Assembly (NCBI GenBank): GCA_026129545.1
Contig: JAHCHX010000001.1
Location: 371,501 to 435,500 of the forward strand
Length of the DNA: 64,000 nucleotides
DNA from: Saprospiraceae bacterium
Lineage (GTDB): Bacteria > Bacteroidota > Bacteroidia > Chitinophagales > Saprospiraceae
Direction of reading: 5' to 3'
Under the pieces are notes generated by a model. The model made no database searches and was not told where the DNA came from. It was given only the letters and a program-made list of their open reading frames with translations. A program made the position numbers and the translations under genes. Below, piece by piece: positions 51,176-60,432 of this stretch (positions within the stretch are counted from its first letter, which is position 1; each line of letters begins with the position of its first letter).

Positions 51176-51961
51176 ATGAACTTAAATCCATTTCTCCGCT
51201 TGCCAGCACTTGCCATTTCTGCCTCCCTGCTCCTTTTCACCGCTGCTTGCGACGACAACAAATCCACCGACCGAACGGACGACCCCGCGACGGAAGCCGT
51301 GCTGCTCGTGATTGACGAGGAAAGCATTGACAACGGAAACGAACCCAACAACTTCTCCGCCGTGGACGTGAACGACCAACTCGCCAGAGTCGGCCTCCGT
51401 CAGCCACTTCGCTATTTCCAAGACAACGTGGGCAAAACGATTGACCTCTACACAGGCCAAGTCGGCGACGAGGGCTGGTATGCCCTGAAAACAATTCCAA
51501 ACTCATGGAAAAACGCCGGGCCGACCGACAACGGCTCGCAAAACTTTCTCGCCGCTGGCCCCGGCCTCGGTGGTGGCGACGACAACCGCGAGGTGTTGCT
51601 CGACAAAATCCCGAACGTGACCCCCCTCCGCGCCACCGGGCTGAAAACGTTGATTGGGAAAACAGTGCTCGCGGTGGTCTATGACAGCGACATCAGCATC
51701 AACTATTCTCCCTTGAATGGCAACCTGCAAGGCGCCAACCTCGGCCTCGTGGCGTTCGACGTGCTCGAAGTCGCCGAGCGCACCGATGGCTCTACCTCCT
51801 CGCTTCCTCGCGTCACGATTGCGATTCGGTCTGTGGACGACGCGATGGCTGCCCCGCTCATGCTCTTTGCCAATGCGCCAGTGCCGCAATCGTCGTCGGA
51901 ACCCTTCGACATCAAACCACCCGTCACAGCGCCTGCGGCGCAATTGGAACCGGCGCAGTGA
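51176..51961 (+). CDS. Hypothetical lipoprotein
   Basis: 261 residues. Signal with lipobox FTAAC (Cys25), an Asp-rich linker, then a domain with YFQDNVGKTIDLYTGQVGDEG and TLIGKTVLAVVYDSDISINY, and a Pro-rich tail. Not recognised. A 15-bp hairpin (52031-52065) lies 70 bp after the stop. The convergent neighbour is the LytTR regulator. Confidence 0.75.
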   Translation: MNLNPFLRLPALAISASLLLFTAACDDNKSTDRTDDPATEAVLLVIDEESIDNGNEPNNFSAVDVNDQLARVGLRQPLRYFQDNVGKTIDLYTGQVGDEGWYALKTIPNSWKNAGPTDNGSQNFLAAGPGLGGGDDNREVLLDKIPNVTPLRATGLKTLIGKTVLAVVYDSDISINYSPLNGNLQGANLGLVAFDVLEVAERTDGSTSSLPRVTIAIRSVDDAMAAPLMLFANAPVPQSSSEPFDIKPPVTAPAAQLEPAQ

Positions 51962-52263
51962 TTGTCGGGCAAAGTGTGTGCGTGCAAATCATGAGTTGAA
52001 AGTCTTGGGCTTTCGATATCCAAACACTCATGCAGGCAGTGATTTGAAAAAAATCACCGCCTGCATGACACACACACACACTTGTTGCGCCGCCGCCCTG
52101 AGCGAAGTCTATGCGCGCAGCCGCTACGATTTGTCCGTTCGTTATGAAAACGACCTGCCCCCGCCCGCTTTTTCGAAAGAAGACCTCCAATGGCTTCAAG
52201 GTATCTTGAAAGAAAAAGCACTGTTGCGATTCGGCGCATCCCTCAAATCGTTTTCTTCTTGCG
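51962..52263. other. 302-bp convergent intergenic region with a strong hairpin
   Basis: The hairpin TGCAGGCAGTGATTT / AAATCACCGCCTGCA (52031-52045 and 52051-52065, one mismatch, loop GAAAA) probably ends the lipoprotein transcript, though no T-run follows. A plus-strand open frame from 52066 runs into the LytTR gene on the other strand and is not convincing. Confidence 0.55.
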
Positions 52264-52980
52264 TTACCTACCCAAAATCTCCTTCTCCACTGCCAGTTTA
52301 TACATTCGCCCCACCGGAATCGGCGTTTTCCCAATATCCAATCCATCTGCCGAGTGCGCGGTGATTTTGTCTTTCGCCACGATGAACGAGCGATGCACGC
52401 GCAGAAATCGCGCTGGAGGCAGCACCTCCTCAAAGTGCGTGATAGTTTCCTTCGTCGTGATTTTTCCCTGGGTGGTCACGATGCGGACATAGTCTTTCAG
52501 GCTTTCCAAATAGAGGATTTCGTCAAGCAGCACCCGCACGTTTTTGCGGTCGGCACGCACGAAGAGGTGCGGTGCCTCTACTTCGGATGCTTGAATTTTT
52601 AGCGAAACGGGCAATTCCGCTTTCCTAACTCGCGCTTGGAATTTTCCAATCGCCTTCAAAAAACGGTCGAACGAAATGGGTTTTAAGAGATAATCCGCCG
52701 CGTCGAGCTCGAAGCCTTCGAGGGCAAACTCGCGGTAGGCAGTCGTCAAAATCACCTCCGGTTTTCGGCGCAGCGATTGGAGAAACTCCAGCCCCGTCAG
52801 CCCCGGCATCTGGATGTCGAGGAAGAGCAAATCCACTGGCTGCTGCTGCAAGGACTCGAAGGCCTTCACAGGGTTGGTGAATTTTCCGGCGACCATAAAC
52901 CCTTCGAGCCGCAGCAGGTACGATTCGATGATTTCGATAGCAATGGGCTCATCGTCAATGATGTAGCAAGTGTAAAGCAT
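52264..52980 (-). CDS. LytTR-family response regulator
   Basis: 238 residues from the ATG at 52980. Receiver domain with acidic pocket IIDDEP, phospho-Asp in LLFLDIQMPG near residue 53, TTAYREFALEGFE and KPIS; LytTR DNA-binding domain from ~135 with LFVRADRKNVRVLLDEILYLESLKDYVRI and FLRVHRSFIV. Partner of the LytS-like kinase upstream. An in-frame ATG at 52989 is made of repeat sequence, so I prefer the inner one. Confidence 0.93.
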   Translation of the reverse strand: MLYTCYIIDDEPIAIEIIESYLLRLEGFMVAGKFTNPVKAFESLQQQPVDLLFLDIQMPGLTGLEFLQSLRRKPEVILTTAYREFALEGFELDAADYLLKPISFDRFLKAIGKFQARVRKAELPVSLKIQASEVEAPHLFVRADRKNVRVLLDEILYLESLKDYVRIVTTQGKITTKETITHFEEVLPPARFLRVHRSFIVAKDKITAHSADGLDIGKTPIPVGRMYKLAVEKEILGR

Positions 52981-52992
52981 AGTCGTCATTGA

Positions 52993-53067
52993 GGGTCATT
53001 GAGGGTTATTGAAGGGTCATTGAGGGTTATTGAAGGGTCATTGAGGGTTATTAAAGGGTCATTGAGG
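52993..53067. repeat. 21-bp GGG-rich tandem repeat before the LytTR gene
   Basis: Three units of GGGTCATTGAGGGTTATTGAA (the third with one change) followed by a partial unit, lying between the start of the response regulator and the end of the kinase. The composition resembles the decamer array at 15841. Confidence 0.85.
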
Positions 53068-53115
53068 TCATTAAGGGTCATTAATGACCTCAATGACCCT
53101 TAATGACCTCAATGA
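53059..53115. repeat. 24-bp perfect inverted repeat at the kinase stop codon
   Basis: TCATTGAGGTCATTAAGGGT plus CATT (53059-53082) faces its exact complement (53092-53115) across 9 nt. It begins inside the tandem repeat and encodes the last ~14 residues of the kinase. Confidence 0.85.
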
Positions 53116-54126
53116 CGCTAACTGCAATTTCAAAGCAATCAAAAACACCTCTCCGCCCTCCACTTTTTCCAACTCGTAGCGACCAGCATAGAGCAGCGCG
53201 AGGCGTTTTTCCACGTTGCGCAGGCCGATGCCTTTGTGGCCGTTTTCGGGGCCTTTGGCGGGGCGGCTGCTTTTGCTGTTTTCCACTTGAAAAAAAAGCG
53301 TTTTTCCCTCCAAACGTAAGTCAATTTTTACAAAAACCGTATCGCTCGCCGTGTTGGCCGCGCCGTGTTTGAAGGCATTTTCCACGAAAGGCAAAAGCAA
53401 AAGCGGCGCGATGCGGATGTCGTCGGGCGGGATTTTCGGCTCGAAAGCGAGTGCCAGCCGCTCGCCGAAGCGCAGGCGCTCGAGTTCGATATAGTGTCTG
53501 ATAAGTTCGATTTCCTTGCGCAAAGGGATTTTTTCGGCGTTGCATTCATAAAGGATAAAATCGAGCAGGCCACTGAGTTTCAAGATACTGTCGGGTGTGT
53601 GTGGCGATTTTTTGAGCGCGAGGCCATAGAGGTTGTTCAGCGTGTTGAACAAAAAGTGCGGATGAATTTGGGCACGTAGGAATTGGAGCTCGGCATCGCG
53701 TTTCTCTTCGGCCAACTGCGTTGTCAGGCGGTCTTTTCGGTCCCAATCCCGAATGATTTTGAGGCAAACGCCGAGCGCGATGACGGCGTAGTCGCGGAAC
53801 AGGTTTTTGGAAATTTTGGAGAGTGGCATTCTGAATTTTTCTCCCTCGTGCAGCGACCAGTATAGGTTTTCCCATTGCAACCGAAAAACCATAACTACCA
53901 GAAAAACAATGACGCACGACAACCAGAACAATACTTTTTTTCCTCGCCAAAGCAGTCGCGGCACGAGAAAGTAGGCCACGAAATAAAACGGCAGAGCGAC
54001 GACGGGCAGGAAAAAAATCGTCTGCCGCAACAGCTCGCTTTGGTCGCGGTAGTGCGGCAGGTTGGCTACAAACTCGACGGCGACATAGGCCGACCAGAGC
54101 AGGAGGTGGAGGAGGATGCGTTTTAT
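53071..54126 (-). CDS. LytS/YehU-type sensor histidine kinase
   Basis: Four membrane helices in the first ~130 residues, then a coiled linker and the His_kinase domain: phospho-His in AQIHPHFLFNTLNNLY, N-box LLPFVENAFKHGA and G-box KGIGLRNVEKRL. It should phosphorylate the LytTR regulator downstream. The frame opens at an ATG at 54168, but a -7 box at 54135-54142 lies within it, so I chose the GTG at 54126. The C-terminal tail ASLRSLRVIEVINDP is encoded by the inverted repeat and looks foreign to the family. Confidence 0.88.
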   Translation of the reverse strand: MKRILLHLLLWSAYVAVEFVANLPHYRDQSELLRQTIFFLPVVALPFYFVAYFLVPRLLWRGKKVLFWLSCVIVFLVVMVFRLQWENLYWSLHEGEKFRMPLSKISKNLFRDYAVIALGVCLKIIRDWDRKDRLTTQLAEEKRDAELQFLRAQIHPHFLFNTLNNLYGLALKKSPHTPDSILKLSGLLDFILYECNAEKIPLRKEIELIRHYIELERLRFGERLALAFEPKIPPDDIRIAPLLLLPFVENAFKHGAANTASDTVFVKIDLRLEGKTLFFQVENSKSSRPAKGPENGHKGIGLRNVEKRLALLYAGRYELEKVEGGEVFLIALKLQLASLRSLRVIEVINDP

Positions 54127-54134
54127 CACGCCGC

Positions 54135-54142
54135 CAAAAGTA
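54135..54142 (-). promoter_or_regulatory. -7 promoter box for the kinase-regulator pair
   Basis: Minus-strand TACTTTTG, ending 8 bp before the proposed GTG start, which would give a leaderless or nearly leaderless message. Confidence 0.4.
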
Positions 54143-54375
54143 CGGCAAACCTTTTTAGCCGTTTTCATCGTCGGCAGACGGCTGGATTGCGCTGGTTTTC
54201 AGGCAGATTTTGTCGCCCAATGCCATTTGGCTGCGACTTTGGGTTGTGTGGTGTTGGCTCGAAACTGTTCGGCTGAAATATCTTTTGGCAGGTTGTTTCC
54301 TCCTCAAATTGTGCTCTCATTCGGCTTTTCAATGGCAAAAGCATTAGTGTTCAGTTAATTAAAATTCAACAGTTT

Positions 54376-55146
54376 ATGAAAGCAAAAAACATTTTTTTCG
54401 GCTTGCTCGGCAGCTTTGCGCTGTTTCAGTGGGCGCATTTCAACTGGTCACGGAACGTATCGCGGAATGACATTCAGCGCACCTCGGAGTATCATTCCGG
54501 CTTACAAGTGCGACAGTTTGAAATGCACCCCTTTAAGTTTTGCCTCATTGACAAAACCTTGCCTCCCGAAGAAGAGGCGAATGAACTCCGTTTGGCGCAG
54601 AATCCGCCCGACACTTGCGACAACCCTGATGCCAGCCCCCGTTGTTGCTTCGTCGGGATGCCCGATAGCCTGACTTCGGAAATGAAAATCGCGGGAAAAG
54701 ACGAGCCGGGGGAGCGTTTGTTCATTCGCGGGCGCGTGTTCAAGGCTGATGGCAAAACGCCTTATCCGAACGTGCTCATTTATGCCTACCACACCGACTC
54801 CAAGGGCATTTATTCCAAAAAAGGGGGCGAGACGGGCATCCGGCGCTGGCACGGGCGGCTTCATGGCTGGTGTCGCACCGACGTGGAGGGGTGGTTTTCG
54901 ATTCGCACGATACGGCCTGCCAGTTACCCGGACAGCCGCAACGCCGCGCATATTCACCACGTCGTGCAGGAGCCGGATGGCAGCGAGCCATATTACATCA
55001 ACGACACGGTTTTTGATGACGACCCGTATGTGGACAAACGTTACAGGGCGAATGAGACCAAGGGCGGGCACAGTAGCGGCATTGTAAAATTGCAGCGCCA
55101 AGCCGATGGGGTTTTGAAGGGGCAGCGGTTCGTTTCGTTGAAATAG
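54376..55146 (+). CDS. Intradiol ring-cleavage dioxygenase-like protein
   Basis: 256 residues. Hydrophobic N-terminus (KNIFFGLLGSFALFQWAHF) suggests export or anchoring; the region 60-95 holds several Cys. The dioxygenase core follows: GKTPYPNVLIYAYHTDSKGIYS, HGWCRTDVEGWFSIRTIRP and NAAHIHHVV, with the Tyr and His residues that bind Fe(III) in this fold apparently present. Bacterial exported relatives are common and mostly uncharacterised, so aromatic substrates are not assured. Confidence 0.82.
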   Translation: MKAKNIFFGLLGSFALFQWAHFNWSRNVSRNDIQRTSEYHSGLQVRQFEMHPFKFCLIDKTLPPEEEANELRLAQNPPDTCDNPDASPRCCFVGMPDSLTSEMKIAGKDEPGERLFIRGRVFKADGKTPYPNVLIYAYHTDSKGIYSKKGGETGIRRWHGRLHGWCRTDVEGWFSIRTIRPASYPDSRNAAHIHHVVQEPDGSEPYYINDTVFDDDPYVDKRYRANETKGGHSSGIVKLQRQADGVLKGQRFVSLK

Positions 55147-55154
55147 CCAACAAA

Positions 55155-55188
55155 AAAGCGGTTCCCGTCAAGTGACGAGAACCGCTTT
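55155..55188. terminator. Bidirectional hairpin terminator
   Basis: AAAGCGGTTCCCGTCA pairs with TGACGAGAACCGCTTT (one mismatch, 2-nt gap; the inner pairs form the loop) between two convergent genes. T-rich flanks are present on the minus side (TTTTTTG) and weakly on the plus side. Confidence 0.8.
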
Positions 55189-55217
55189 CGTTATATTGGG
55201 TTTTTGAAAGGAACCTC

Positions 55218-56237
55218 TTACTTCAGGTTGAAGGCACCCGTGCCGACAAGGAATCCTTTGTTGTAAACTTCAACGGTGTACTTGCCTTTGGCGAAGTTTT
55301 GGCCGGGCTGCCAAGCGCCGCAGACGTTGGTTTCGCCGTTGTTGTATTGGCAAGAAGCTGTAGTGGTGTAGCGCACTTCTTGTTCTGCTCTCTTGTCGAG
55401 AGCCACGCCGGAGCCAAGGCTTTCGATGGCGAGCGGGGCGCCAGTCGGGTCCACGATGCGAATTTGGAACACTTCCTCGCCAGAGGGGACTACTTCGTTC
55501 GGCTCGGTGGTGAAGCAAATGTTGAGTTTGTCAACTTTGCCGGCACGCGACTTGGATTTCTCTTTGCCATTGTTGCGCACGTCAACCGATTTGACGGTCA
55601 CGTTTTTCACGCGAATCGCCGACGCGATGTCCACTTTTTTGGATAATGCGGCACGTTCCGTTTCGAGCTGTGTCTTTTCGGAAATCAAGGCAGCTTTTGC
55701 GGTGCTTTCTTCTTGCAGTCTGCTTGTGGTCTCGTTGAGCGAGGTGGAAAGCTGCTGGTTTTGTGCCGTCAATTGTGTGTTGGATTCCGTCAGGATGCCA
55801 ACTTGTTTTTTCAGGTCATCAATTTCTGCCAGATACTGATTTTTCTGGCGCTCGAAGCTGGCAAGGGCGCTCTGATAGTCTTTTTTGTTGCGGATAAGCC
55901 CCGCGATTTCGTTTTTCTGTGCTTCCAACTGCTGGAGTTGCTCGTTGATTTTCGCGTCCAACTCGGCGTTGATGCCTTTTTGCTGTTCGAGTTGGGCTAC
56001 TGCGTCATTGTAGCGAGCGTCGAGTTCGTTGAAAGCTTCTTTCTGTTGGGTGAGCTCCATAGTGGTGGCGCTCAGTTCTTTGCTTGTGTTGTATTTGCTA
56101 ACCAACAAAAAGACGCACAGGCCGAGCAACGCGGCGATGGCTACGCCCATAATCGTGGTCATACGCTTTTGGTTGTCGCCGTCATTGTTGCCGTAGTTCG
56201 GAGTCGTGGGCTGATTGAAATTGGTGGGAGTGCTCAT
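55218..56237 (-). CDS. Membrane-anchored coiled-coil protein with C-terminal beta domain
   Basis: 339 residues. A Pro/Asn-rich cytoplasmic N-terminus, one membrane helix near residue 30-48 (MGVAIAALLGLCVFLLV), a long coiled coil to about 210 (repeated KINEQLQQLEAQKNEIAGLI-type heptads) and a C-terminal Ig-like domain (KVDKLNICFTTEPNEVVPSG, YTVEVYNKGFLVGTGAFNL). A structural or scaffold role is likely; the family is unnamed to me. The exonuclease gene is divergent. Confidence 0.8.
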   Translation of the reverse strand: MSTPTNFNQPTTPNYGNNDGDNQKRMTTIMGVAIAALLGLCVFLLVSKYNTSKELSATTMELTQQKEAFNELDARYNDAVAQLEQQKGINAELDAKINEQLQQLEAQKNEIAGLIRNKKDYQSALASFERQKNQYLAEIDDLKKQVGILTESNTQLTAQNQQLSTSLNETTSRLQEESTAKAALISEKTQLETERAALSKKVDIASAIRVKNVTVKSVDVRNNGKEKSKSRAGKVDKLNICFTTEPNEVVPSGEEVFQIRIVDPTGAPLAIESLGSGVALDKRAEQEVRYTTTASCQYNNGETNVCGAWQPGQNFAKGKYTVEVYNKGFLVGTGAFNLK

Positions 56238-56587
56238 GCTGAAAAAGTGTGATGAAAAGGTTTAACGTTAGAATGTGATGTCAAAATTTTCATCATAGGC
56301 TGTGCCGAAGAGTTGACTGCTTTTTTTTGTGCGAGTTGATACGAATGCGTTTTGCAAAGTCACCCATTAACCATCTTTCGTCGGGCTTTATTGCGTTTTA
56401 GTCGGTCTCTTTTTCCAAATTTTTTTTGAAATTATACGATAAACAATTGATTTTCAGTGTTAAATTTTGGATAAAAAAGATTTGAAAAAAATCGCGCCGG
56501 GAGTGGATTTCGGAAGAGGGAAGGGGAAACACTATCTTTGCGCTCAACAAATTTTTCCGCCTTGCTCACGCCTCAACCTTTCCTGCC
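56238..56587. other. 350-bp divergent promoter region
   Basis: AT-rich, no gene. A -7 box for the exonuclease gene is at 56533-56540. Nothing else recognised. Confidence 0.5.
56533..56540 (+). promoter_or_regulatory. -7 promoter box for the PolB-type exonuclease
   Basis: TATCTTTG, fits TAnnTTTG, 48 bp before the ATG at 56588. Confidence 0.55.
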
Positions 56588-57349
56588 ATGACGCTTTTGG
56601 ATGCTTTCGACCTTTACAATATCCTTTTTCTCGACATCGAGACGGTGCCGGGCAGGCCTGACTTTGAGGAACTGAGCGAGGAGATGCAGGAGCTCTGGGG
56701 TGTCAAGTGTCGCTCCATCTTGCGCCGGCCTGCCAGCGATGAAATCGAGTATGACGAGATGGCTGAGCTTTATCGGACTCGGGCGGGCATTTATTCGGAG
56801 TTTGGTAAGATTGTGTGTATCTCGGTGGGTATTCTGGCACGAAATCCCGACAACGGCGAGCCGCTGCTGCGACTGAAGTCGTTTACCAATCATGTGGAGG
56901 CCGCTTTGCTCGACGATTTCTGCGAGCTGTTGAAAAAGCGTTTTGACAACCCTGACAAGTTCGCGCTCTGCGGGCACAACATCAAAGAGTTCGACGTGCC
57001 GTACATCTGCCGCCGAATGTTGCTCAACCAAATCGCTTTCCCAAGAATACTTGACATCGCCGGGAAAAAACCGTGGGAGACAAAACATCTGGTGGACACG
57101 ATGGAAATGTGGAAGTTTGGCGATATCAAGAACTACACCTCGCTCCGTCTTTTGGCCGCGATTTTTGACTTCCCTTCTCCCAAAGATGACATGGACGGCT
57201 CTGATGTGGCCGGTGTCTATTGGGAAGAGCGCGACTTGGAGCGTATCGCTACCTACTGCGAAAAAGATGTGTTGGCAACCGTGCAGTTGTTTCTGAAAAT
57301 GAAAAGGCTGCCGATACTCACAGAGGGGCAGGTGGTGTCGGTTAGATAA
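56588..57349 (+). CDS. 3'-5' exonuclease of the PolB-like DnaQ family
   Basis: 253 residues. Exo I motif FLDIETVPG (Asp, Glu) near residue 16, Exo II LCGHNIKEFDVPYICRRM near 130, and Exo III ATYCEKDVLATVQLF near 220 (YxxxD). This matches the predicted 3'-5' exonucleases related to the proofreading domain of DNA polymerase B. Probable DNA or RNA trimming enzyme. rpe starts 23 bp downstream. Confidence 0.9.
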   Translation: MTLLDAFDLYNILFLDIETVPGRPDFEELSEEMQELWGVKCRSILRRPASDEIEYDEMAELYRTRAGIYSEFGKIVCISVGILARNPDNGEPLLRLKSFTNHVEAALLDDFCELLKKRFDNPDKFALCGHNIKEFDVPYICRRMLLNQIAFPRILDIAGKKPWETKHLVDTMEMWKFGDIKNYTSLRLLAAIFDFPSPKDDMDGSDVAGVYWEERDLERIATYCEKDVLATVQLFLKMKRLPILTEGQVVSVR

Positions 57350-57371
57350 ATTCCCGATATTTGCCCCCGTT

Positions 57372-58043
57372 ATGAGAAAACACTTGGTAGCTCCCTCCGT
57401 TTTGGCGGCTGATTTCACGCGCTTGGGCGAAGAGGTTGACATGGTGAACCGCAGCGAGGCCGACTGGTTTCATCTTGACGTGATGGATGGTCGCTTTGTC
57501 CCGAACATCACGTTCGGGATGTTCATCGTGGAAGCCATCGGCAAAATGGCGCACAAACCGCTTGATGTTCATCTGATGATTGTGGAGCCGGAAAAATACA
57601 TCGAGCCTTTCCGAAAGGCGGGCGCGCACGTCATCACGGTTCACTACGAAGCCTGCCCGCACTTGCACCGCACGATACATCAAATCAAGGAAACCGGCGC
57701 TATGGCTGGGGTGGCGCTCAATCCGCACACACCCGTCAGTCTGCTGGCAGATGTGATTGAGGACATTGACCTTGTGTGTCTGATGGCGGTCAATCCCGGT
57801 TTTGGCGGCCAGAAGTTCATCTATCAGAGCTTGCCCAAGACGCGCCAACTTCGTGAGCTCATTGACACTCGCAACAGCAAGGCGCTCATCGAGATAGACG
57901 GTGGGGTGGGCTTGCAAAATGCCGAATCGCTCCTTCAAGCAGGTGCGGATGTGCTGGTGGCGGGCAGCAGTGTGTTCGCTGCGCAAGACCCACTCGCAAC
58001 GATTCGAGCACTAAAAGCGTTTGAAGCAGGGTTTGATTTTTGA
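57372..58043 (+). CDS. rpe: Ribulose-phosphate 3-epimerase
   Basis: 223 residues, standard length. TIM barrel with APSVLAADFTRLGEEV, metal/catalytic HLDVMDGRFVPNITFG, VHLMI, MAVNPGFGGQKF and the phosphate loop EIDGGVGLQN and GSSVF. Interconverts ribulose-5-P and xylulose-5-P in the pentose phosphate pathway. Follows the exonuclease gene closely and probably shares its promoter. Confidence 0.97.
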   Translation: MRKHLVAPSVLAADFTRLGEEVDMVNRSEADWFHLDVMDGRFVPNITFGMFIVEAIGKMAHKPLDVHLMIVEPEKYIEPFRKAGAHVITVHYEACPHLHRTIHQIKETGAMAGVALNPHTPVSLLADVIEDIDLVCLMAVNPGFGGQKFIYQSLPKTRQLRELIDTRNSKALIEIDGGVGLQNAESLLQAGADVLVAGSSVFAAQDPLATIRALKAFEAGFDF

Positions 58044-58130
58044 TGGGGATTTGGTTGTCCGGGAATCGGGACATAATGTGCTCAAATCCTCAACTTCCTA
58101 AGTCAGCAAATCCCCAAACGAACACCCACC

Positions 58131-59726
58131 ATGAAGAAGATTGATAAACTGCTAATGAAGAGCTTCGTTGGGCCATTCGCGGTGTCGTTTGGCATCGCGC
58201 TTTTTGTGCTCATCATGCAGTTTTTGTGGCTTTATATTGACGATATTGCGGGCAAGGGCGTGAGTATTTTTATCATGTTGGAGCTCATTGGCTACCTCTC
58301 GATTTCTACTTTCCCGATGGCGCTCCCGATTGCTATACTGATTGCCTCGGTGATGGTGATGGGCAATTTGGCCGAACGCTACGAGTTGTCGAGCATGAAG
58401 TCTGCCGGTGTGCCGTTGATTCGCATCATGCGAGGGCTGATAATTTGGGCGGCAGCCACAGCGGTGTTTTCATACCTCTGCTCGGATGTCATCATTCCCT
58501 ATTCCAACTTGAAGTTCAAATCGCGGCTCACCGATATTCGCCGACAAAAACCGGCATTGGCGCTCGAAAAGGGGATTTTTAACGAAGATTTTCGGCAGTT
58601 CGTCATTCGCATCGGCGACAAAGCGCGCGATGGGGAAACTATCAGCGATGTGATGATAGAAGACCAAACCAACCCGGGCAGAATCAACTTCAACCAGATA
58701 CTTGCGGACAGCGGCCAAATGTACACCACCGCCGACCGACGCTTTTTCGTGATGAACCTGTTCAACGGTACCCAATATCAAGAGCCGGGTGCACAGGGTG
58801 GGGGGGCGCAAAAACAGAAATATCCGTTCGTGCGCACCAATTTCAAATCGTGGACGAAGGTGTGGGACATGAAAGAGTTCGAATTGGTGCGGTCGGACGA
58901 GGAACGGTATAGCACCAATCGGTCTATGCTAAGCATGAACCAATTGCGTTCCATGATTGATTCGCTCGACCGCTCCATGTATAGCTATCGGATTTCTATC
59001 GCCGAAGACCTGCTGTTCCAGCTGAAGCGCCAGCCCATGAAGCCCCCCAAACCTGTCGTAAAGGACACCACCGCGCAAAAAGAGGCAACCTCCGATGCAC
59101 AATCGCACTCCCCGACCATCATTCAATCGGCAAAAAACAAAATCGCCGTACAGACAGCAACGCCCGATGCTCGGCGCAACCCCGAAGTGCCCGAACAAGA
59201 ACTGACGCGCCCGCTCACGGAGTACAAGTTTTTTTACGAGACGTTCAAACCCGAAGACCGCCCCAGCGTTTTGAGAGAGGCGGTGAATCGGGCCAAAGCC
59301 AGCATGACTTCGGTGGAAACCCGCAAGGCTCAGGTGGAAAATCGCCGATTGGATTGGGTGAAAACAGGGTATGAACTCTACATCAAATACAGTTTTGCAC
59401 TGGTTTGCTTTATCTTCCTGTTCATCGGCGCGCCCATGGGTGCCATCATCCGCAAGGGTGGTTTTGGGTACCCCATATTAGTGTCCATCATCTTTTTCGT
59501 CACTTTCATCATGCTCACTATCTTGTGTAGGAAATTGGCGGAAGGGAACATCATGTCGCCTTTCATGGCGGCGATGGTACCTTGCATTGTGCTCGTCCCG
59601 ATAGGGGTGTATCTGACGCGCAAGGCGATGAACGATTCGCAAATGTTCAGTACCGACCGAATTGACCGTTGGATGCTCCTGTTGCGCAATCGTTGGCAAA
59701 AACAAAAAATGGCTAAAATGGCATGA
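58131..59726 (+). CDS. LptF/LptG-family lipopolysaccharide export permease
   Basis: 531 residues, longer than proteobacterial LptF/G (~360) because of a low-complexity insert around 310-360. N-terminal helices (KKIDKLLMKSFVGPFAVSFG, LIGYLSISTFPMALPIAILI), a periplasmic beta-jellyroll region and two further C-terminal helices are the family layout. It works with LptB to extract LPS from the inner membrane. Its stop overlaps the PAP2 ATG (59723-59726). Confidence 0.92.
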   Translation: MKKIDKLLMKSFVGPFAVSFGIALFVLIMQFLWLYIDDIAGKGVSIFIMLELIGYLSISTFPMALPIAILIASVMVMGNLAERYELSSMKSAGVPLIRIMRGLIIWAAATAVFSYLCSDVIIPYSNLKFKSRLTDIRRQKPALALEKGIFNEDFRQFVIRIGDKARDGETISDVMIEDQTNPGRINFNQILADSGQMYTTADRRFFVMNLFNGTQYQEPGAQGGGAQKQKYPFVRTNFKSWTKVWDMKEFELVRSDEERYSTNRSMLSMNQLRSMIDSLDRSMYSYRISIAEDLLFQLKRQPMKPPKPVVKDTTAQKEATSDAQSHSPTIIQSAKNKIAVQTATPDARRNPEVPEQELTRPLTEYKFFYETFKPEDRPSVLREAVNRAKASMTSVETRKAQVENRRLDWVKTGYELYIKYSFALVCFIFLFIGAPMGAIIRKGGFGYPILVSIIFFVTFIMLTILCRKLAEGNIMSPFMAAMVPCIVLVPIGVYLTRKAMNDSQMFSTDRIDRWMLLLRNRWQKQKMAKMA

Positions 59727-60379
59727 AGAGCATTTGGGACAATTCTTGGTTTGTGATACCGACTTTGCTGTTTTTCAATGTAGGGCTGTTGCTTGCGTAC
59801 TATCTGCCTTATGGCAACGAGATTCTGTATCTGAACACTCTGCGCCGCGAGCCTTTCAGCTCTATTTTCCAATTTATTACCCGTTTGGGCGAAGCTTATG
59901 CCTTCTTCGCGTTCGGCATAGCGGCGCTTTTTTGGCGCTATCGCTACGCTGTTCTCATCGCGCTCGCGGGGCTTGTCACCATTCTGGCCGCCTATTTTGT
60001 CAAGGAGTCCTTTGGCACTGACCGCCCTATCACTTATTTCCGCAACCAGAACATGGAGGATGCGCTCGTCACCGTGCCGGGCGTGATACTGAACGCAGGC
60101 CAAACGAGTTTTCCCTCCGGGCACACAATGGCGGCGTTTGCGCTGTATAGCTTGCTGGCGCTGTTCGTCGGCCAAGCGCATCGCCGTTGGGGGCTGGCGT
60201 TGGCCTTATTGGCTGCTTTGGTCGGAGTGTCGCGCGTGTTTTTGGCACAACACTTTTTGGCCGACGTACTCGCGGGGGCTGCGCTTGGGCTATTGGTGGG
60301 TTGGGCGGTGTGGCGATTGGACCAGACCCCTTTTTTTCAAGAAAAAAGATTTTTGGACGGGCGCATTAAGGTGGGCTGA
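59723..60379 (+). CDS. PAP2-family membrane phosphatase
   Basis: 218 residues, six membrane helices. The three phosphatase motifs are present: KESFGTDRP (KxxxxxxRP), PSGHT, and SRVFLAQHFLADV (SRxxxxxHxxxD). Likely acts on a lipid phosphate such as undecaprenyl pyrophosphate or phosphatidic acid. Translationally coupled to the LptF/G gene. Confidence 0.92.
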   Translation: MKSIWDNSWFVIPTLLFFNVGLLLAYYLPYGNEILYLNTLRREPFSSIFQFITRLGEAYAFFAFGIAALFWRYRYAVLIALAGLVTILAAYFVKESFGTDRPITYFRNQNMEDALVTVPGVILNAGQTSFPSGHTMAAFALYSLLALFVGQAHRRWGLALALLAALVGVSRVFLAQHFLADVLAGAALGLLVGWAVWRLDQTPFFQEKRFLDGRIKVG

Positions 60380-60432
60380 CTACGGAGAAGCTACTTTTCG
60401 CAAGCTGATGAAAACGTCGTTCGTTTTGCGGT

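Noticed and set aside
52066..52364. Plus-strand open frame from MTHTHTCC after the hairpin
   Set aside because: It overlaps the end of the LytTR gene on the other strand, starts in a CA dinucleotide run and shows no family.
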